Assembly (NCBI RefSeq): GCF_001458415.1
Contig: NZ_CYSD01000014.1
Location: forward strand, 1-64,000
Direction of reading: 5' to 3'
Origin: Tritonibacter multivorans
Lineage (GTDB): Bacteria > Pseudomonadota > Alphaproteobacteria > Rhodobacterales > Rhodobacteraceae
Length of the DNA: 64,000 nucleotides
A model generated the notes under the pieces. The model made no database searches, was not told the DNA's origin, and saw only the letters and a program-made list of their open reading frames with translations. Made by a program: the position numbers and the translations under genes. Position 1 is the first letter of the stretch, and the number at the start of each line of letters is the position of its first letter. Below are positions 52,187 through 60,624 of the stretch, one piece after another.

Positions 52187-52207
52187 TTGGTAATATTATT
52201 TTACCAA
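52187..52207. promoter_or_regulatory. Palindromic operator candidate upstream of glcD (GntR/GlcC-like)
   Basis: A perfect inverted repeat TTGGTAA-N7-TTACCAA lies 57 bp before the glcD ATG and 46 bp before the divergent DUF599 gene. TTGGT/ACCAA half-sites are usual for FCD-type GntR regulators, among them GlcC, PdhR and LldR, although the spacing here is wider. No such regulator is encoded in the window. Confidence 0.5.
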
Positions 52208-52263
52208 ATGCGGAGCCCTTGGTGAAAAAGGGTGCCGTCAGCCCGGAACGAAGGAACACTTAC

Positions 52264-53700
52264 ATGGAAATGCCTTCCCCCAGCGAAATGGTCTTGGCCG
52301 ATAAGCCAAAGCTGATCGAGGCGCTCTTGCAGGTGCTGCCCGAAGATGCAGTGATTTCGGATCTGGCCGAGACGCGCGCCTATGAATGTGATGCGCTGAC
52401 CGCCTACCGCTGCCCGCCGATGCTGGCGGTGCTGCCGCGCACAACCCAAGAGGTGTCGGATGTTCTGCGGATCTGTCACGAGGCTGGCGTGCCGGTGGTG
52501 CCGCGCGGGGCGGGGACCTCGCTGGCCGGTGGGGCGCTGCCGACCGCCGACTGCGTGTTATTGGGCGTTGCCCGCATGACCGAGGTGCTGGAAACCGACT
52601 ATGACAATCGCGTGATCCGGGTGCAGACCGGGCGCACCAACCTGTCGGTGTCCGGCGCGGTGGAGGACGAGGATTTCTTCTATGCGCCAGATCCTTCCTC
52701 GCAGCTCGCCTGCGCCATTGCGGGCAATATCGCGATGAATTCGGGCGGGGCGCATTGCCTGAAATATGGCGTCACCACCAATAACCTGATGGGCGTCACC
52801 ATGGTGATGATGGATGGCACCGTGGTCGAAATTGGCGGGGCGCATCTGGATGCGGGTGGTCTGGACCTGCTGGGGGTGATCTGCGGCAGCGAAGGTCAGC
52901 TAGGGGTGGTGACCGAAGCCACTCTGCGGATCCTGCGCAAACCCGAAGGCGCGCGCCCGGTGCTGATCGCCTTTGACAGCAATGAGGTCGCAGGCGCCTG
53001 TGTCAGCGACATTATCAAAGCGGGCGTTTTGCCGGTGGCAATCGAATTCATGGATCGCCCCTGCATTGAGGCCTGCGAGGCCTTTGCTAAGGCCGGATAC
53101 CCGATGTGCGAGGCCCTGTTGATTGTGGAGGTCGAAGGATCGGATGCGGAAATCGACCATCAGCTTGCGTTGATTGGCGACATCGCCCGTCGCCACAATC
53201 CGCTGGAACTGCGCGAAGCTCGCGACGCGGATCAGGCCGCGCGGATCTGGCTGGGCCGGAAATCGGCCTTTGGCGCTATGGGGCAGATCAACGATTACAT
53301 GTGTCTTGATGGCACGATCCCGGTGTCGACCCTGCCCGAGGTGCTGCGCGGGATCGAAGATCTGAGCGAGAAATTTGGCCTGAAAGTCGCCAATGTGTTT
53401 CACGCAGGCGACGGCAATATGCATCCGCTGATCCTGTTTGATGCCAATAAACCGGGTGATCTGGAGCTGTGTGAGGAGATGGGCGCGGAGATCCTGAAGC
53501 TTTGTGTTGAGGTCGGCGGATGCCTGACGGGCGAACATGGGGTTGGTGTCGAAAAACGCGATCTGATGATCCATCAATATGGGCCCGACGACCTTGAGGC
53601 GCAGTTGAAGGTCAAGGATGTCTTTGACCCGAAATGGCTGTTGAACGCGGCAAAGGTCTTTCCGCTGCCGGTCACTGAAAATCGCCGCACAGCTGGATGA
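52264..53700 (+). CDS. glcD: Glycolate oxidase FAD-binding subunit
   Basis: Flavoprotein subunit oxidising glycolate to glyoxylate. The 478-residue protein has the FAD_binding_4 loop VPRGAGTSLAGGALP and PDPSSQLACAIAGNIAMNSGG. The C-terminal FAD-oxidase domain contains VFHAGDGNMHPLILFD and GGCLTGEHGVGVEKRD. ATG 52264 follows GAAGGAACAC. First gene of glcDEF; the three subunits form a membrane-associated dehydrogenase. Confidence 0.95.
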   Translation: MEMPSPSEMVLADKPKLIEALLQVLPEDAVISDLAETRAYECDALTAYRCPPMLAVLPRTTQEVSDVLRICHEAGVPVVPRGAGTSLAGGALPTADCVLLGVARMTEVLETDYDNRVIRVQTGRTNLSVSGAVEDEDFFYAPDPSSQLACAIAGNIAMNSGGAHCLKYGVTTNNLMGVTMVMMDGTVVEIGGAHLDAGGLDLLGVICGSEGQLGVVTEATLRILRKPEGARPVLIAFDSNEVAGACVSDIIKAGVLPVAIEFMDRPCIEACEAFAKAGYPMCEALLIVEVEGSDAEIDHQLALIGDIARRHNPLELREARDADQAARIWLGRKSAFGAMGQINDYMCLDGTIPVSTLPEVLRGIEDLSEKFGLKVANVFHAGDGNMHPLILFDANKPGDLELCEEMGAEILKLCVEVGGCLTGEHGVGVEKRDLMIHQYGPDDLEAQLKVKDVFDPKWLLNAAKVFPLPVTENRRTAG

Positions 53701-53767
53701 AAGCGGGACGGGGGCTTTGCCCCCACGGCCTTTGGCCGTTCCCCCAGGATATTTGGGAAAAGATGAA

Positions 53768-54853
53768 ATGCTAACACCTAAGACCGAGGCCGAACTGGCG
53801 GAGATGATCGCGGCTGCGGCCGGTGCGATTGCCATTGCTGGGGGCGGGACACGGGGCGTGGCCTGCGAGGGCGCGCCGTTGACGACCCGGGGATTGACTG
53901 GCGTGAGCCTGTATGAGCCCGGCGCGCTGACGCTGGTGGCGGGGGCAGGCACCCCTTTGGCCGAGGTCGAGGCGCTGCTTGCAGGTGAAAACCAACGCCT
54001 TGCGTTCGAGCCCGCCGATCTGCGGGCCTTGTTGGGGACTGAGTGTATGCCGACGCTGGGTGGGGTTTTTGCCACCAATGGGTCTGGCCCCCGGCGGATC
54101 CAATGTGGCGCGGCGCGGGATTTCCTGTTGGGGGTGCGCTTTGTCGATGGCACTGGCACGGTGGTTTCAAACGGTGGGCGGGTGATGAAGAACGTCACCG
54201 GCTATGATCTGGTGAAGCTGATGGCCGGCGCCCATGGCACGCTTGGGGTTTTGAGCGAGGTGAGCCTCAAGGTGTTGCCCCGTGCGGAGACCACGACAAC
54301 TGTGGCGCTGTCCTGCGGTGATCTTGCGGTGGCGGTGCGGGCCATGTCTGCCGCGCTGGGGGCGCCTTATGATGTGACGGGCGCGGCCTATGACCCGCAG
54401 GCGGGCGCGGCTTATGTTCGGCTTGAAGGGTTTGAGGGCTCTGTGGCGTATCGCGCGGACAAGCTTGCGGCGCTGTTGGCGGTGCACGGCGATGTGGACA
54501 TCCGCCCGGACAGTGCAGAGCTTTGGCAGGGTCTTCGCGATGTTGCCCCTTTGGTGGGGGCGGAGGGCGACCTGTGGCGGATCTCGGTCAAACCCGGGGA
54601 TGCGGTGCAGCTGGTTCCGGCGCTGGGCGCGGCGCAATGCCTGTTTGACTGGGGTGGCGGCCTGGTCTGGGCGGTGGTTCCGAAGGGCACAGATCTGCGC
54701 GCTCGCATGGCGGTTCCCGGTCACGCCACGCTGATGCGCGGGAGTGGTTTTGCGCGGTTCCATCCCGAGCCTGCGCCTTTGGCGGCCATTTCGGCCGGGC
54801 TGCGGGCCAAGTTTGACCCGCGCCAGATCCTCAATCCCGGACTGATGGGGTAA
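53768..54853 (+). CDS. glcE: Glycolate oxidase subunit GlcE
   Basis: Second FAD-binding subunit, 361 residues from ATG 53768. It has the shortened flavin domain (AIAIAGGGTRGVACEGAPLTTRGLTGVSLYEPGALTLVAGAGTPL, GTECMPTLGGVFATNGSGPRRIQCGAARDFLLGV) and ends KFDPRQILNPGLMG. It lies 67 bp after glcD and 3 bp before glcF. Confidence 0.94.
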   Translation: MLTPKTEAELAEMIAAAAGAIAIAGGGTRGVACEGAPLTTRGLTGVSLYEPGALTLVAGAGTPLAEVEALLAGENQRLAFEPADLRALLGTECMPTLGGVFATNGSGPRRIQCGAARDFLLGVRFVDGTGTVVSNGGRVMKNVTGYDLVKLMAGAHGTLGVLSEVSLKVLPRAETTTTVALSCGDLAVAVRAMSAALGAPYDVTGAAYDPQAGAAYVRLEGFEGSVAYRADKLAALLAVHGDVDIRPDSAELWQGLRDVAPLVGAEGDLWRISVKPGDAVQLVPALGAAQCLFDWGGGLVWAVVPKGTDLRARMAVPGHATLMRGSGFARFHPEPAPLAAISAGLRAKFDPRQILNPGLMG

Positions 54854-54856
54854 GAC

Positions 54857-56188
54857 ATGCAGACCAACTTTACCGACGCCCAGCTGCGCGATGCGGGCAC
54901 GAGCCGCGCCAATGAAATTCTGCGATCCTGTGTGCACTGTGGGTTTTGCACGGCGACCTGCCCGACCTATCAGGTGCTGGGGGATGAGCTCGACAGCCCC
55001 CGTGGTCGTATCTATCTGATCAAGGACATGCTGGAAAACGAACGTGTTCCGGATGCAAAGACCGTTAAACACATTGACCGCTGCCTGTCGTGTCTGTCCT
55101 GCATGTCGACCTGCCCCTCGGGGGTGCATTACATGCATCTGGTCGACCACGCGCGCGCCTATATTGAAAAACACTACACGCGCCCCTGGCACGACCGCGC
55201 CCTGCGCTGGATCCTGTCGCAGATCCTGCCCTATCCCACGCGGTTCCGGCTGGCGCTGTTGGGGGCCAAGATCGCGCGCCCGTTCCGGGGGCTGATCCCC
55301 GATGCGCGCCTGCGGGCGATGCTGGATATGGCACCGCGCCATATCCCGCCTGTCAGCCGCAATGACGACCCGCAAAGCTTTGCGCCCGAGATCCCGCGCA
55401 AGAAACGCGTGGCGCTGATGACGGGCTGTGCGCAAAAGGCGCTGAACACCGACATCAATGATGCCACCATCCGCCTGCTGCGGCGTCTGGGCTGCGAAGT
55501 TGTGGTGGCCGAAGGCGCAGGCTGCTGCGGCGCGCTGACCCATCATATGGGCCGCGAGGACGACAGCCACACAGCCGCCGCTGCCAATATCCACGCTTGG
55601 ATGGCCGAAGTGCGCGGCGCGGGGCTGGATGCGATTGTCATCAACACCTCGGGCTGTGGCACCACGGTCAAGGACTACGGACATATGTTCCGCAATGACC
55701 CGCTGGCCGCAGACGCGGCGAAGGTGTCGGACCTTGCCATGGATATCTCGGAACTCTTGATGCAGCTGGACCTGCCGGAAGGCGGGGCTGCGGATCTGAC
55801 CGTGGCCTATCACGCCGCCTGTTCCCTGCAGCACGGCCAGCAGGTGAAAACCCACCCCAAGACGTTGCTGAAACGGGCCGGTTTCAAAATCGTGGAACCT
55901 GCTGACAGCCATCTGTGCTGTGGCTCTGCCGGGACGTACAACCTGCTCCAGCCCGAGATTTCGGGGCAGTTGAAGGCGCGCAAGGTCAAAACCCTTGAGG
56001 CAAAATCCCCCGATCTTATCGCCGCCGGGAATATCGGCTGCATGATGCAGATCGGATCAGGTACGACGACGCCCGTCGTGCATACCGTCGAGCTGCTGGA
56101 CTGGGCGACCGGTGGCCCCAAACCGCCTGCGCTGGCCAACCCGACTAAGCGTAGCCCCGCCACCCCGGCGGTTCCGATCTTGCGCTAG
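54857..56188 (+). CDS. glcF: Glycolate oxidase iron-sulfur subunit
   Basis: A 443-residue electron-transfer subunit with two [4Fe-4S] motifs near the N-terminus (CVHCGFCTATCPTY and CLSCLSCMSTCPSGVHY) and two CCG domains (AEGAGCCGALTHHMGRED, ADSHLCCGSAGTYNLLQ). It takes electrons from GlcDE towards the respiratory chain. Complete and in normal order. Confidence 0.96.
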   Translation: MQTNFTDAQLRDAGTSRANEILRSCVHCGFCTATCPTYQVLGDELDSPRGRIYLIKDMLENERVPDAKTVKHIDRCLSCLSCMSTCPSGVHYMHLVDHARAYIEKHYTRPWHDRALRWILSQILPYPTRFRLALLGAKIARPFRGLIPDARLRAMLDMAPRHIPPVSRNDDPQSFAPEIPRKKRVALMTGCAQKALNTDINDATIRLLRRLGCEVVVAEGAGCCGALTHHMGREDDSHTAAAANIHAWMAEVRGAGLDAIVINTSGCGTTVKDYGHMFRNDPLAADAAKVSDLAMDISELLMQLDLPEGGAADLTVAYHAACSLQHGQQVKTHPKTLLKRAGFKIVEPADSHLCCGSAGTYNLLQPEISGQLKARKVKTLEAKSPDLIAAGNIGCMMQIGSGTTTPVVHTVELLDWATGGPKPPALANPTKRSPATPAVPILR

Positions 56189-56305
56189 GCCGTGCGGCGC
56201 GGCATTGAGGAAAGGTCGGGCTGCGGTCTTTGGCTTTTCCTTTGCCGCATTTTCGCCCGATCCCGCAGGTATTCATGCGGGTGGGATCGGGTTATCGGGG
56301 GCCGT

Positions 56306-57148
56306 ATGATGCGACGGGTATTTGAAGCTGCACTGGCAGCAATGGCGCTGTGCGCGCCACTGATCCTGCCTGCGGTCACATGGGCAGAGCCGCGCGACAG
56401 CAGCGGCCTGCGGCGTCTTGATACGATCGAGGCCGGGCGCGGCTGGGAGGCCGTCGGGCGTCTGGATCGCTGGGGCGAAGGGTTTTGCACCGGGGCGCTG
56501 ATTGCGCCGGATCTGGTCCTGACCGCTGCGCATTGCCTGTTTGACCGCAATACCCACGCCAAGATTGATCCCACTTCGGTCGAATTTCTGGCCGGTTGGC
56601 GCAATGGTCGGGCCTCGGCCTATCGGACGGTGAAACGCGCCATTGTGCATCCCGACTATGTCTTTGATGGCGAACTGTCCGCCGCCCGCGTGCGCAATGA
56701 TCTGGCGCTGTTGCAACTGGACCGCCCCATCCGCAATACAACAGTTCTGCCGTTTGAAACCGACCGCCGCCCCAACAAAGGGGCCGAGGTCGGCGTGGTG
56801 TCCTATGCCCATGACCGTGACAATGCCCCGTCCCTGCAAGAGGTCTGCGGGGTCATGTCGCGCCAAAGCGGGGTTTTGGTGCTGTCCTGCGATGTGGACT
56901 ATGGATCGTCCGGCGCGCCGGTGTTCTCCTTCGAACATGATATGCCGCGGATTGTCTCGGTGGTGTCGGCCAAGGCCCGTGTGAACGGCGAGGAGGTCTC
57001 GCTTGGTGTGTCTCTGGACAAAGAGCTGGCGCTGCTGCGCGCGCAAGTCGAAGACGCGGCTGGCGTACGCTCCATGCCCACAGGTGTAGGTCGCGTACAG
57101 GTCGGTGGTCCGCGCAACAACACAGGGGCCAAGTTCATTCGCAATTGA
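56306..57148 (+). CDS. Exported trypsin-like serine protease (paralogue 1)
   Basis: A 280-residue S1-type protease with signal peptide (RRVFEAALAAMALCAPLILPAVTWA) and a full triad: H76 (LTAAHC), D132 (RNDLALLQL) and S202 (YGSSGAPVFS). The C-terminal tail ends NNTGAKFIRN, similar to the tail of the next gene. ATG 56306 gives a proper signal peptide; the longer ORF does not. It is 29 bp upstream of a second paralogue, so the pair is likely co-transcribed. Confidence 0.9.
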   Translation: MMRRVFEAALAAMALCAPLILPAVTWAEPRDSSGLRRLDTIEAGRGWEAVGRLDRWGEGFCTGALIAPDLVLTAAHCLFDRNTHAKIDPTSVEFLAGWRNGRASAYRTVKRAIVHPDYVFDGELSAARVRNDLALLQLDRPIRNTTVLPFETDRRPNKGAEVGVVSYAHDRDNAPSLQEVCGVMSRQSGVLVLSCDVDYGSSGAPVFSFEHDMPRIVSVVSAKARVNGEEVSLGVSLDKELALLRAQVEDAAGVRSMPTGVGRVQVGGPRNNTGAKFIRN

Positions 57149-57176
57149 CCCTGCCAACTTTATTAAGGGATTGGTT

Positions 57177-58007
57177 TTGATTAATTTATTTCGATTTCTT
57201 GTACTGTTCGCCGTCCTGTGTGCAGGGTCGGTCTGGGCGCAATCTTCTGGTCTGCGGGCCCTGACGGATCGCGAGGATCTTTTGGGTTGGGAGGCCGTTG
57301 GTCGGTTGGAACTCAACAATCAGGGGTTTTGCACGGCAGTTCTGATATCCAATGATCTGGTGCTGACCGCAGCCCATTGCGTGGTTGAAAAATCAGGATC
57401 GCTACGCCCCGCAGACCAGATCCGGTTCCGTGCTGGGTTGACGGAACATGGCACATTGATCGACCGGGGCGTGTCACAGATCGTGGCGCACGAAGGGTAT
57501 GATCGAAACGACAGCGATAGACTGCGGCGCGTGCGCAATGATGTGGCGCTGCTGCGCCTCGACCAAATAGTGACCAGCACCGAAGCGGACGCTTTTGCGG
57601 CCCATGATGGCCGACGCTATGACAGCGACATCTTTGTCGCCTCTTTCGCGCGCGGCCGGGAAGAACGCCTGTCTGTTCAACGCCATTGTCGCCTTGTTGC
57701 AGAACAAGAGGGCGTGTTGGCGGTGGACTGCGATCTGACCTTTGGCGCATCTGGCGCGCCTGTCTTTTCGTGGACGGGAAACCGGGGGCAGGTGCTTGGC
57801 GTGGTCTCTGCCGGTTCCACGCTCAACGGCAAAAAGATCGGTCTGGTGTCAAAGCTGGCAGATCGCTTGCCCGAACTGAAGGCGCAGCTGCGCCGTGCAC
57901 CTGTTGTGCGCCCAAAGGGCGAGGTCAAGCGCATTCGGGTTGGCAATGGCGGCGGTGCTTTTGGCACGAATTCGGGCGGTGCAAAATTTCTGCGTGTCGG
58001 GGATTGA
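57177..58007 (+). CDS. Exported trypsin-like serine protease (paralogue 2)
   Basis: A 276-residue paralogue of the preceding gene: signal peptide (INLFRFLVLFAVLCAGSVWA), then H67 (LTAAHC), D122 (RNDVALLRL) and S192 (FGASGAPVFS). The tail ends NSGGAKFLRVGD. TTG 57177 is the best start, with AAGGGA six bases ahead; the upstream extension runs into paralogue 1. The shared ends (GGAKFLR / TGAKFIR) point to a local duplication. Confidence 0.88.
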   Translation: MINLFRFLVLFAVLCAGSVWAQSSGLRALTDREDLLGWEAVGRLELNNQGFCTAVLISNDLVLTAAHCVVEKSGSLRPADQIRFRAGLTEHGTLIDRGVSQIVAHEGYDRNDSDRLRRVRNDVALLRLDQIVTSTEADAFAAHDGRRYDSDIFVASFARGREERLSVQRHCRLVAEQEGVLAVDCDLTFGASGAPVFSWTGNRGQVLGVVSAGSTLNGKKIGLVSKLADRLPELKAQLRRAPVVRPKGEVKRIRVGNGGGAFGTNSGGAKFLRVGD

Positions 58008-58014
58008 AGCAGGG

Positions 58015-58042
58015 GTTGAACCCGCGAAAAGCGTTCATATCT
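58015..58042 (+). promoter_or_regulatory. Candidate heat-shock (sigma-32) promoter
   Basis: GTTG, 17 bases, then CATATCT resembles the RpoH pattern CTTG-N17-CYTATNT known from alphaproteobacteria. It lies about 115 bp before the hsp20 start, leaving room for a thermometer leader. Confidence 0.3.
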
Positions 58043-58054
58043 CAGTGTCATCGG

Positions 58055-58156
58055 GTCGCCGCCAAGCGGGGCCCGGGTTTCACTGCCCGTCCCGTCAGAG
58101 GTCACAAGGACCGAGGGAGGGCCACAATTTGAATCGCTCCTGAGAGAGGATGACCC
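58055..58156 (+). promoter_or_regulatory. ROSE-like RNA thermometer leader of hsp20
   Basis: The leader contains hairpins CCGC-CAA-GCGG and GGTC-ACAAG-GACC. Just before the start codon, the segment TCCT (58138-58141) pairs with the Shine-Dalgarno AGGA (58147-58150) across a 5-base loop. The preceding TCGCT (58134-58138) matches the U(U/C)GCU box of ROSE elements. Such leaders melt at heat-shock temperature and free the ribosome-binding site. Confidence 0.55.
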
Positions 58157-58621
58157 ATGCGTAATTTTGATTTCGCACCGCTGCACCGTGCCACCATTGG
58201 TTTTGATCAGATCGCTGACCTGATGGACCGCGCCCTGAGCGCCGACGTGCAGACCCAAAGCTACCCGCCCTACAATATCGAAAAGACCGACGCCGATAGC
58301 TACCGGATCTCCATTGCCGTTGCAGGCTTTGCCGAAGAAGATCTGAGCGTCGAGGTCAAGGAAAACGCGCTGGTTGTGGCCGCGCGCAAGGGCGACGCCC
58401 ATACCGACAAAACCTATCTCCACCGCGGCATTGCCACCCGCGCCTTCGAGCGTCGCTTTACGCTCGCCGATCACGTGCGAGTCGTTGGCGCCAGCCATGA
58501 AAACGGCATGCTGCATATCGATCTCGCCCGCGAGGTGCCCGAAGCCCTGAAGCCGCGGCGAATCGAAATTTCCTCGGCGCGGCCGAAAGCGGCTGAAATC
58601 GAAGGGTCGACCGTCAACTGA
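58157..58621 (+). CDS. Hsp20/alpha-crystallin small heat-shock protein
   Basis: A 154-residue IbpA-type chaperone holding unfolded proteins. The alpha-crystallin domain is complete: YPPYNIEKTDADSYRISIAVAGFAEEDLSVEVKENALVVAARKG, YLHRGIATRAFERRFTLADHVRV, ENGMLHIDLAREVPEALKPRRIEI. Its regulation is probably by the leader described above. Confidence 0.95.
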   Translation: MRNFDFAPLHRATIGFDQIADLMDRALSADVQTQSYPPYNIEKTDADSYRISIAVAGFAEEDLSVEVKENALVVAARKGDAHTDKTYLHRGIATRAFERRFTLADHVRVVGASHENGMLHIDLAREVPEALKPRRIEISSARPKAAEIEGSTVN

Positions 58622-58646
58622 CCTGAGTTAAACGGAAATTTTACGG

Positions 58647-58671
58647 CACCCTCTGCCTTTGGCAGGGGGTG
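58647..58671 (+). terminator. Hairpin downstream of hsp20
   Basis: CACCCTCTGCC / GGCAGGGGGTG (11 bp, one wobble, TTT loop) followed by a weak TATT. A plausible terminator without a strong T-run. Confidence 0.5.
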
Positions 58672-58813
58672 TATTGCATCTTTGCGTTGTATTCACCGTT
58701 CGGTAGGGAGTTTCAGCGATAGTCTCAAAGTCATGCAGATGACGCGTCTTAATAAGTACCCCGCGACCGGGGCCTTCCCAATCGGGAGGGATGAGGCAGG
58801 AGACAGCGCCGAA

Positions 58814-59401
58814 ATGGATCCGAAGTTCGACACCCGAGAGCGGCTGATCGCCGCCGCCACCCGTCTGTTTGCCGCGCAAGGCTATGGCGGGGCGAGTATC
58901 TCGAAAATCGCCAGTGAATTGCACCTGACGAAACAGGCCCTGTTGCACCATTTTGGCAGCAAAGAGCGGGTCTATTCCGCCGCTGTCACCAAACAGGTGG
59001 CTGAAATCAAAACCCTTCTCGCTGTGGCCAGCCAAGAGGCCCAGACGCCCGAAGACCAGCTGGACGCCTTTTTCCTGGCGCTCTGTGGATTCGGATTGGA
59101 AGATCCCGATCGCTTGATGCTGGTCGTGCGCGAGGTGTTTGATCAGGTGCTGCCGGTTCAGGTCAGCGGCCTCAAGGATCTGCTGGAACAGCTCAATGCG
59201 CTGGTGCTGGCCACCGACCGTTGGCAAGGCGGCAGCCCCTCTGACGCGATGGTGGTTGTGTGCCAATTGCTGGGCGCGGTGCAGTGTTTTCTCTCCACCG
59301 AGGTGGCGCAGGGCGCTGTGTTCGGAGCCGAAGCCTACGAGACCGCACGCGATGTGCACTACGGTCTCGTGCCTGCCACAGTCAGCGCCCTGATCCGTTA
59401 A
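58814..59401 (+). CDS. TetR-family transcriptional regulator
   Basis: A 195-residue repressor. The N-terminal HTH is TRERLIAAATRLFAAQGYGGASISKIASELHLTKQALLHHFGSKERVY; the rest is an all-helical ligand domain without recognisable specificity. ATG 58814 (AGGAG ahead) begins MDPKFDTRERL, the usual TetR distance to the HTH. The ORF runs 44 codons further upstream without support. It converges with the DMT transporter, the stop codons overlapping by 4 bp. Confidence 0.87.
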   Translation: MDPKFDTRERLIAAATRLFAAQGYGGASISKIASELHLTKQALLHHFGSKERVYSAAVTKQVAEIKTLLAVASQEAQTPEDQLDAFFLALCGFGLEDPDRLMLVVREVFDQVLPVQVSGLKDLLEQLNALVLATDRWQGGSPSDAMVVVCQLLGAVQCFLSTEVAQGAVFGAEAYETARDVHYGLVPATVSALIR

Positions 59402-60306
59402 GCAGCGGCCTTGCCGGCCCGCGCCAACCGGGTTTCCTGCCGCAGCAGGAAGGCGCTTGCGGCGAGGATTATACCGGTGCCCAGCCACAGGTTGCCATCC
59501 GGGTAGAACCCGAACACCAGCGCGCCAAGGCCGATGTTGAACACCAGTTTCAGGTGGTCAAACGGCTGCAGGAACGCCGCATCCGCCAGCGCATAGCCGC
59601 GCACCAGAATGTGCTGGGCAAAGGCGGTGGCAAGGCCTGCAAAGACCACCAGCCAGATCGCGGATGTGGGCAGCGCAAAGCCCGTGCCAAGCGCAATCGC
59701 CGCGTTCGCCGGGCTCAGTAGCACCAGCAGATACAGGGTGATGGTTTCCGGGCTGTCCTTATGGGTCAGGCTCTTGGTCACCACCGAACTTGCCGCCCAC
59801 AGCGCCGCCGCACCCACAGGCAACAGCGCCGCCAGTTGGAACCGGTCTGACCAGGGCGCCAGAATGATGCAGCCGCCAATGATGCCAAAGATTACCGCAA
59901 TCCAGCGCGCAGGCGACACCGTTTCGCGCAGGAACAGCCCCGCACCCAGCGTCACAAAGAAGGGCGACAGCAGGATCAGCGCAATCGCCTGCCAGATCGG
60001 AACCGCGGCCAGCCCCAGCGTCCACAGCTGCACGCCGCCCACGGCAAAGCCCACGCGCACCAGATGCGCCACCATTTGCCCCGTGTGCCAGGCGCCCGTG
60101 CCTTGGCGAAAGATCCACGGCAGATAAAACGCCAGTGCGATCAGGTATTGCCAGAACGTCACCGAAGGGCCTGCCGCCCCATGGAGCATCGTTGCCCCCT
60201 GAAGTGCGGTGTTCACCAGCGCAAAACACGCCCCCGCCAGCACCATGCACCCCGCAGCCTGCACCGCCGGAGAAAAAAGAGAGTTTGAAATTTGAAGTCG
60301 AGCCAT
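59398..60306 (-). CDS. ribN: DMT-family transporter under an FMN riboswitch, probable riboflavin importer (RibN-like)
   Basis: A 302-residue EamA protein with about ten membrane segments (VQAAGCMVLAGACFALVNTALQG; ALILLSPFFVTLGAGLFLRE; IAVIFGIIGGCIILAPW; LWLGTGIILAASAFLLRQ). Sequence alone gives only the DMT family. The riboswitch 75 bp upstream on the same strand is what identifies riboflavin as the likely substrate, as in RibN of rhizobia and relatives. ATG 60306 follows AAAGGACAAACG. Confidence 0.8.
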   Translation of the reverse strand: MARLQISNSLFSPAVQAAGCMVLAGACFALVNTALQGATMLHGAAGPSVTFWQYLIALAFYLPWIFRQGTGAWHTGQMVAHLVRVGFAVGGVQLWTLGLAAVPIWQAIALILLSPFFVTLGAGLFLRETVSPARWIAVIFGIIGGCIILAPWSDRFQLAALLPVGAAALWAASSVVTKSLTHKDSPETITLYLLVLLSPANAAIALGTGFALPTSAIWLVVFAGLATAFAQHILVRGYALADAAFLQPFDHLKLVFNIGLGALVFGFYPDGNLWLGTGIILAASAFLLRQETRLARAGKAAA

Positions 60307-60381
60307 CTGCGTTTGTCCTTTCTTTCGCACGCATGTGACTCAAGGCAGACGACCAGCACGCGCCAAGGCACGGGCTGACCC

Positions 60382-60503
60382 ATTCTCTTCCATCCGGACT
60401 TTAACCGTCGGCCCCGGAATTGCGCCGGGTCTGCTGTCACCTGCACCGCAGGCCGCTCGTGGGCTGTGACCACCGGTAGGGAATTGCACCCTGCCCTGAG
60501 AAT
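60382..60503 (-). promoter_or_regulatory. FMN riboswitch (RFN element)
   Basis: Read on the reverse strand, the region carries all conserved blocks in order: GGGCAGGGTGCAATTCCC, TACCGGTGG, AGCCCACGAGCG, GACCCGGCGCAATTCCGG, GGCCGACGGTTAAAGTCC and GGATGGAAGAGAAT. The closing helix pairs ATTCTC with GAGAAT. It would sense FMN and reduce expression of the transporter that follows. No obvious T-run follows, so translational control is likely. Confidence 0.95.
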
Positions 60504-60547
60504 ACACGCCCCGAAGGGCGCGCAGTCACGCTATGCGGGGGCGCAGG

Positions 60548-60574
60548 AAAAGAGAAGGGGCCCCGAAAGGCCCC
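60548..60574 (-). terminator. Rho-independent terminator of the phytase-like gene
   Basis: Reverse strand GGGGCC-TTTCGG-GGCCCC followed by TTCTCTTTT, about 50 bp after the stop at 60625. Confidence 0.82.
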
Positions 60575-60583
60575 CTCCAAAAT

Positions 60584-60618
60584 GTGTATCAATTGTGCAT
60601 CAATTTGGTGCATCAATT
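60584..60618. repeat. Triple 11-bp direct repeat
   Basis: GTG(T/C)ATCAATT occurs at 60584-60594, 60595-60605 and 60608-60618, between the stop codon and the terminator of the phytase-like gene. Confidence 0.8.
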
Positions 60619-60624
60619 GGTGGA

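Noticed and set aside
54167-55912. Reverse-strand ORF of 581 codons across glcE and glcF
   Set aside because: Shadow frame of two strongly conserved genes; composition is non-protein-like.
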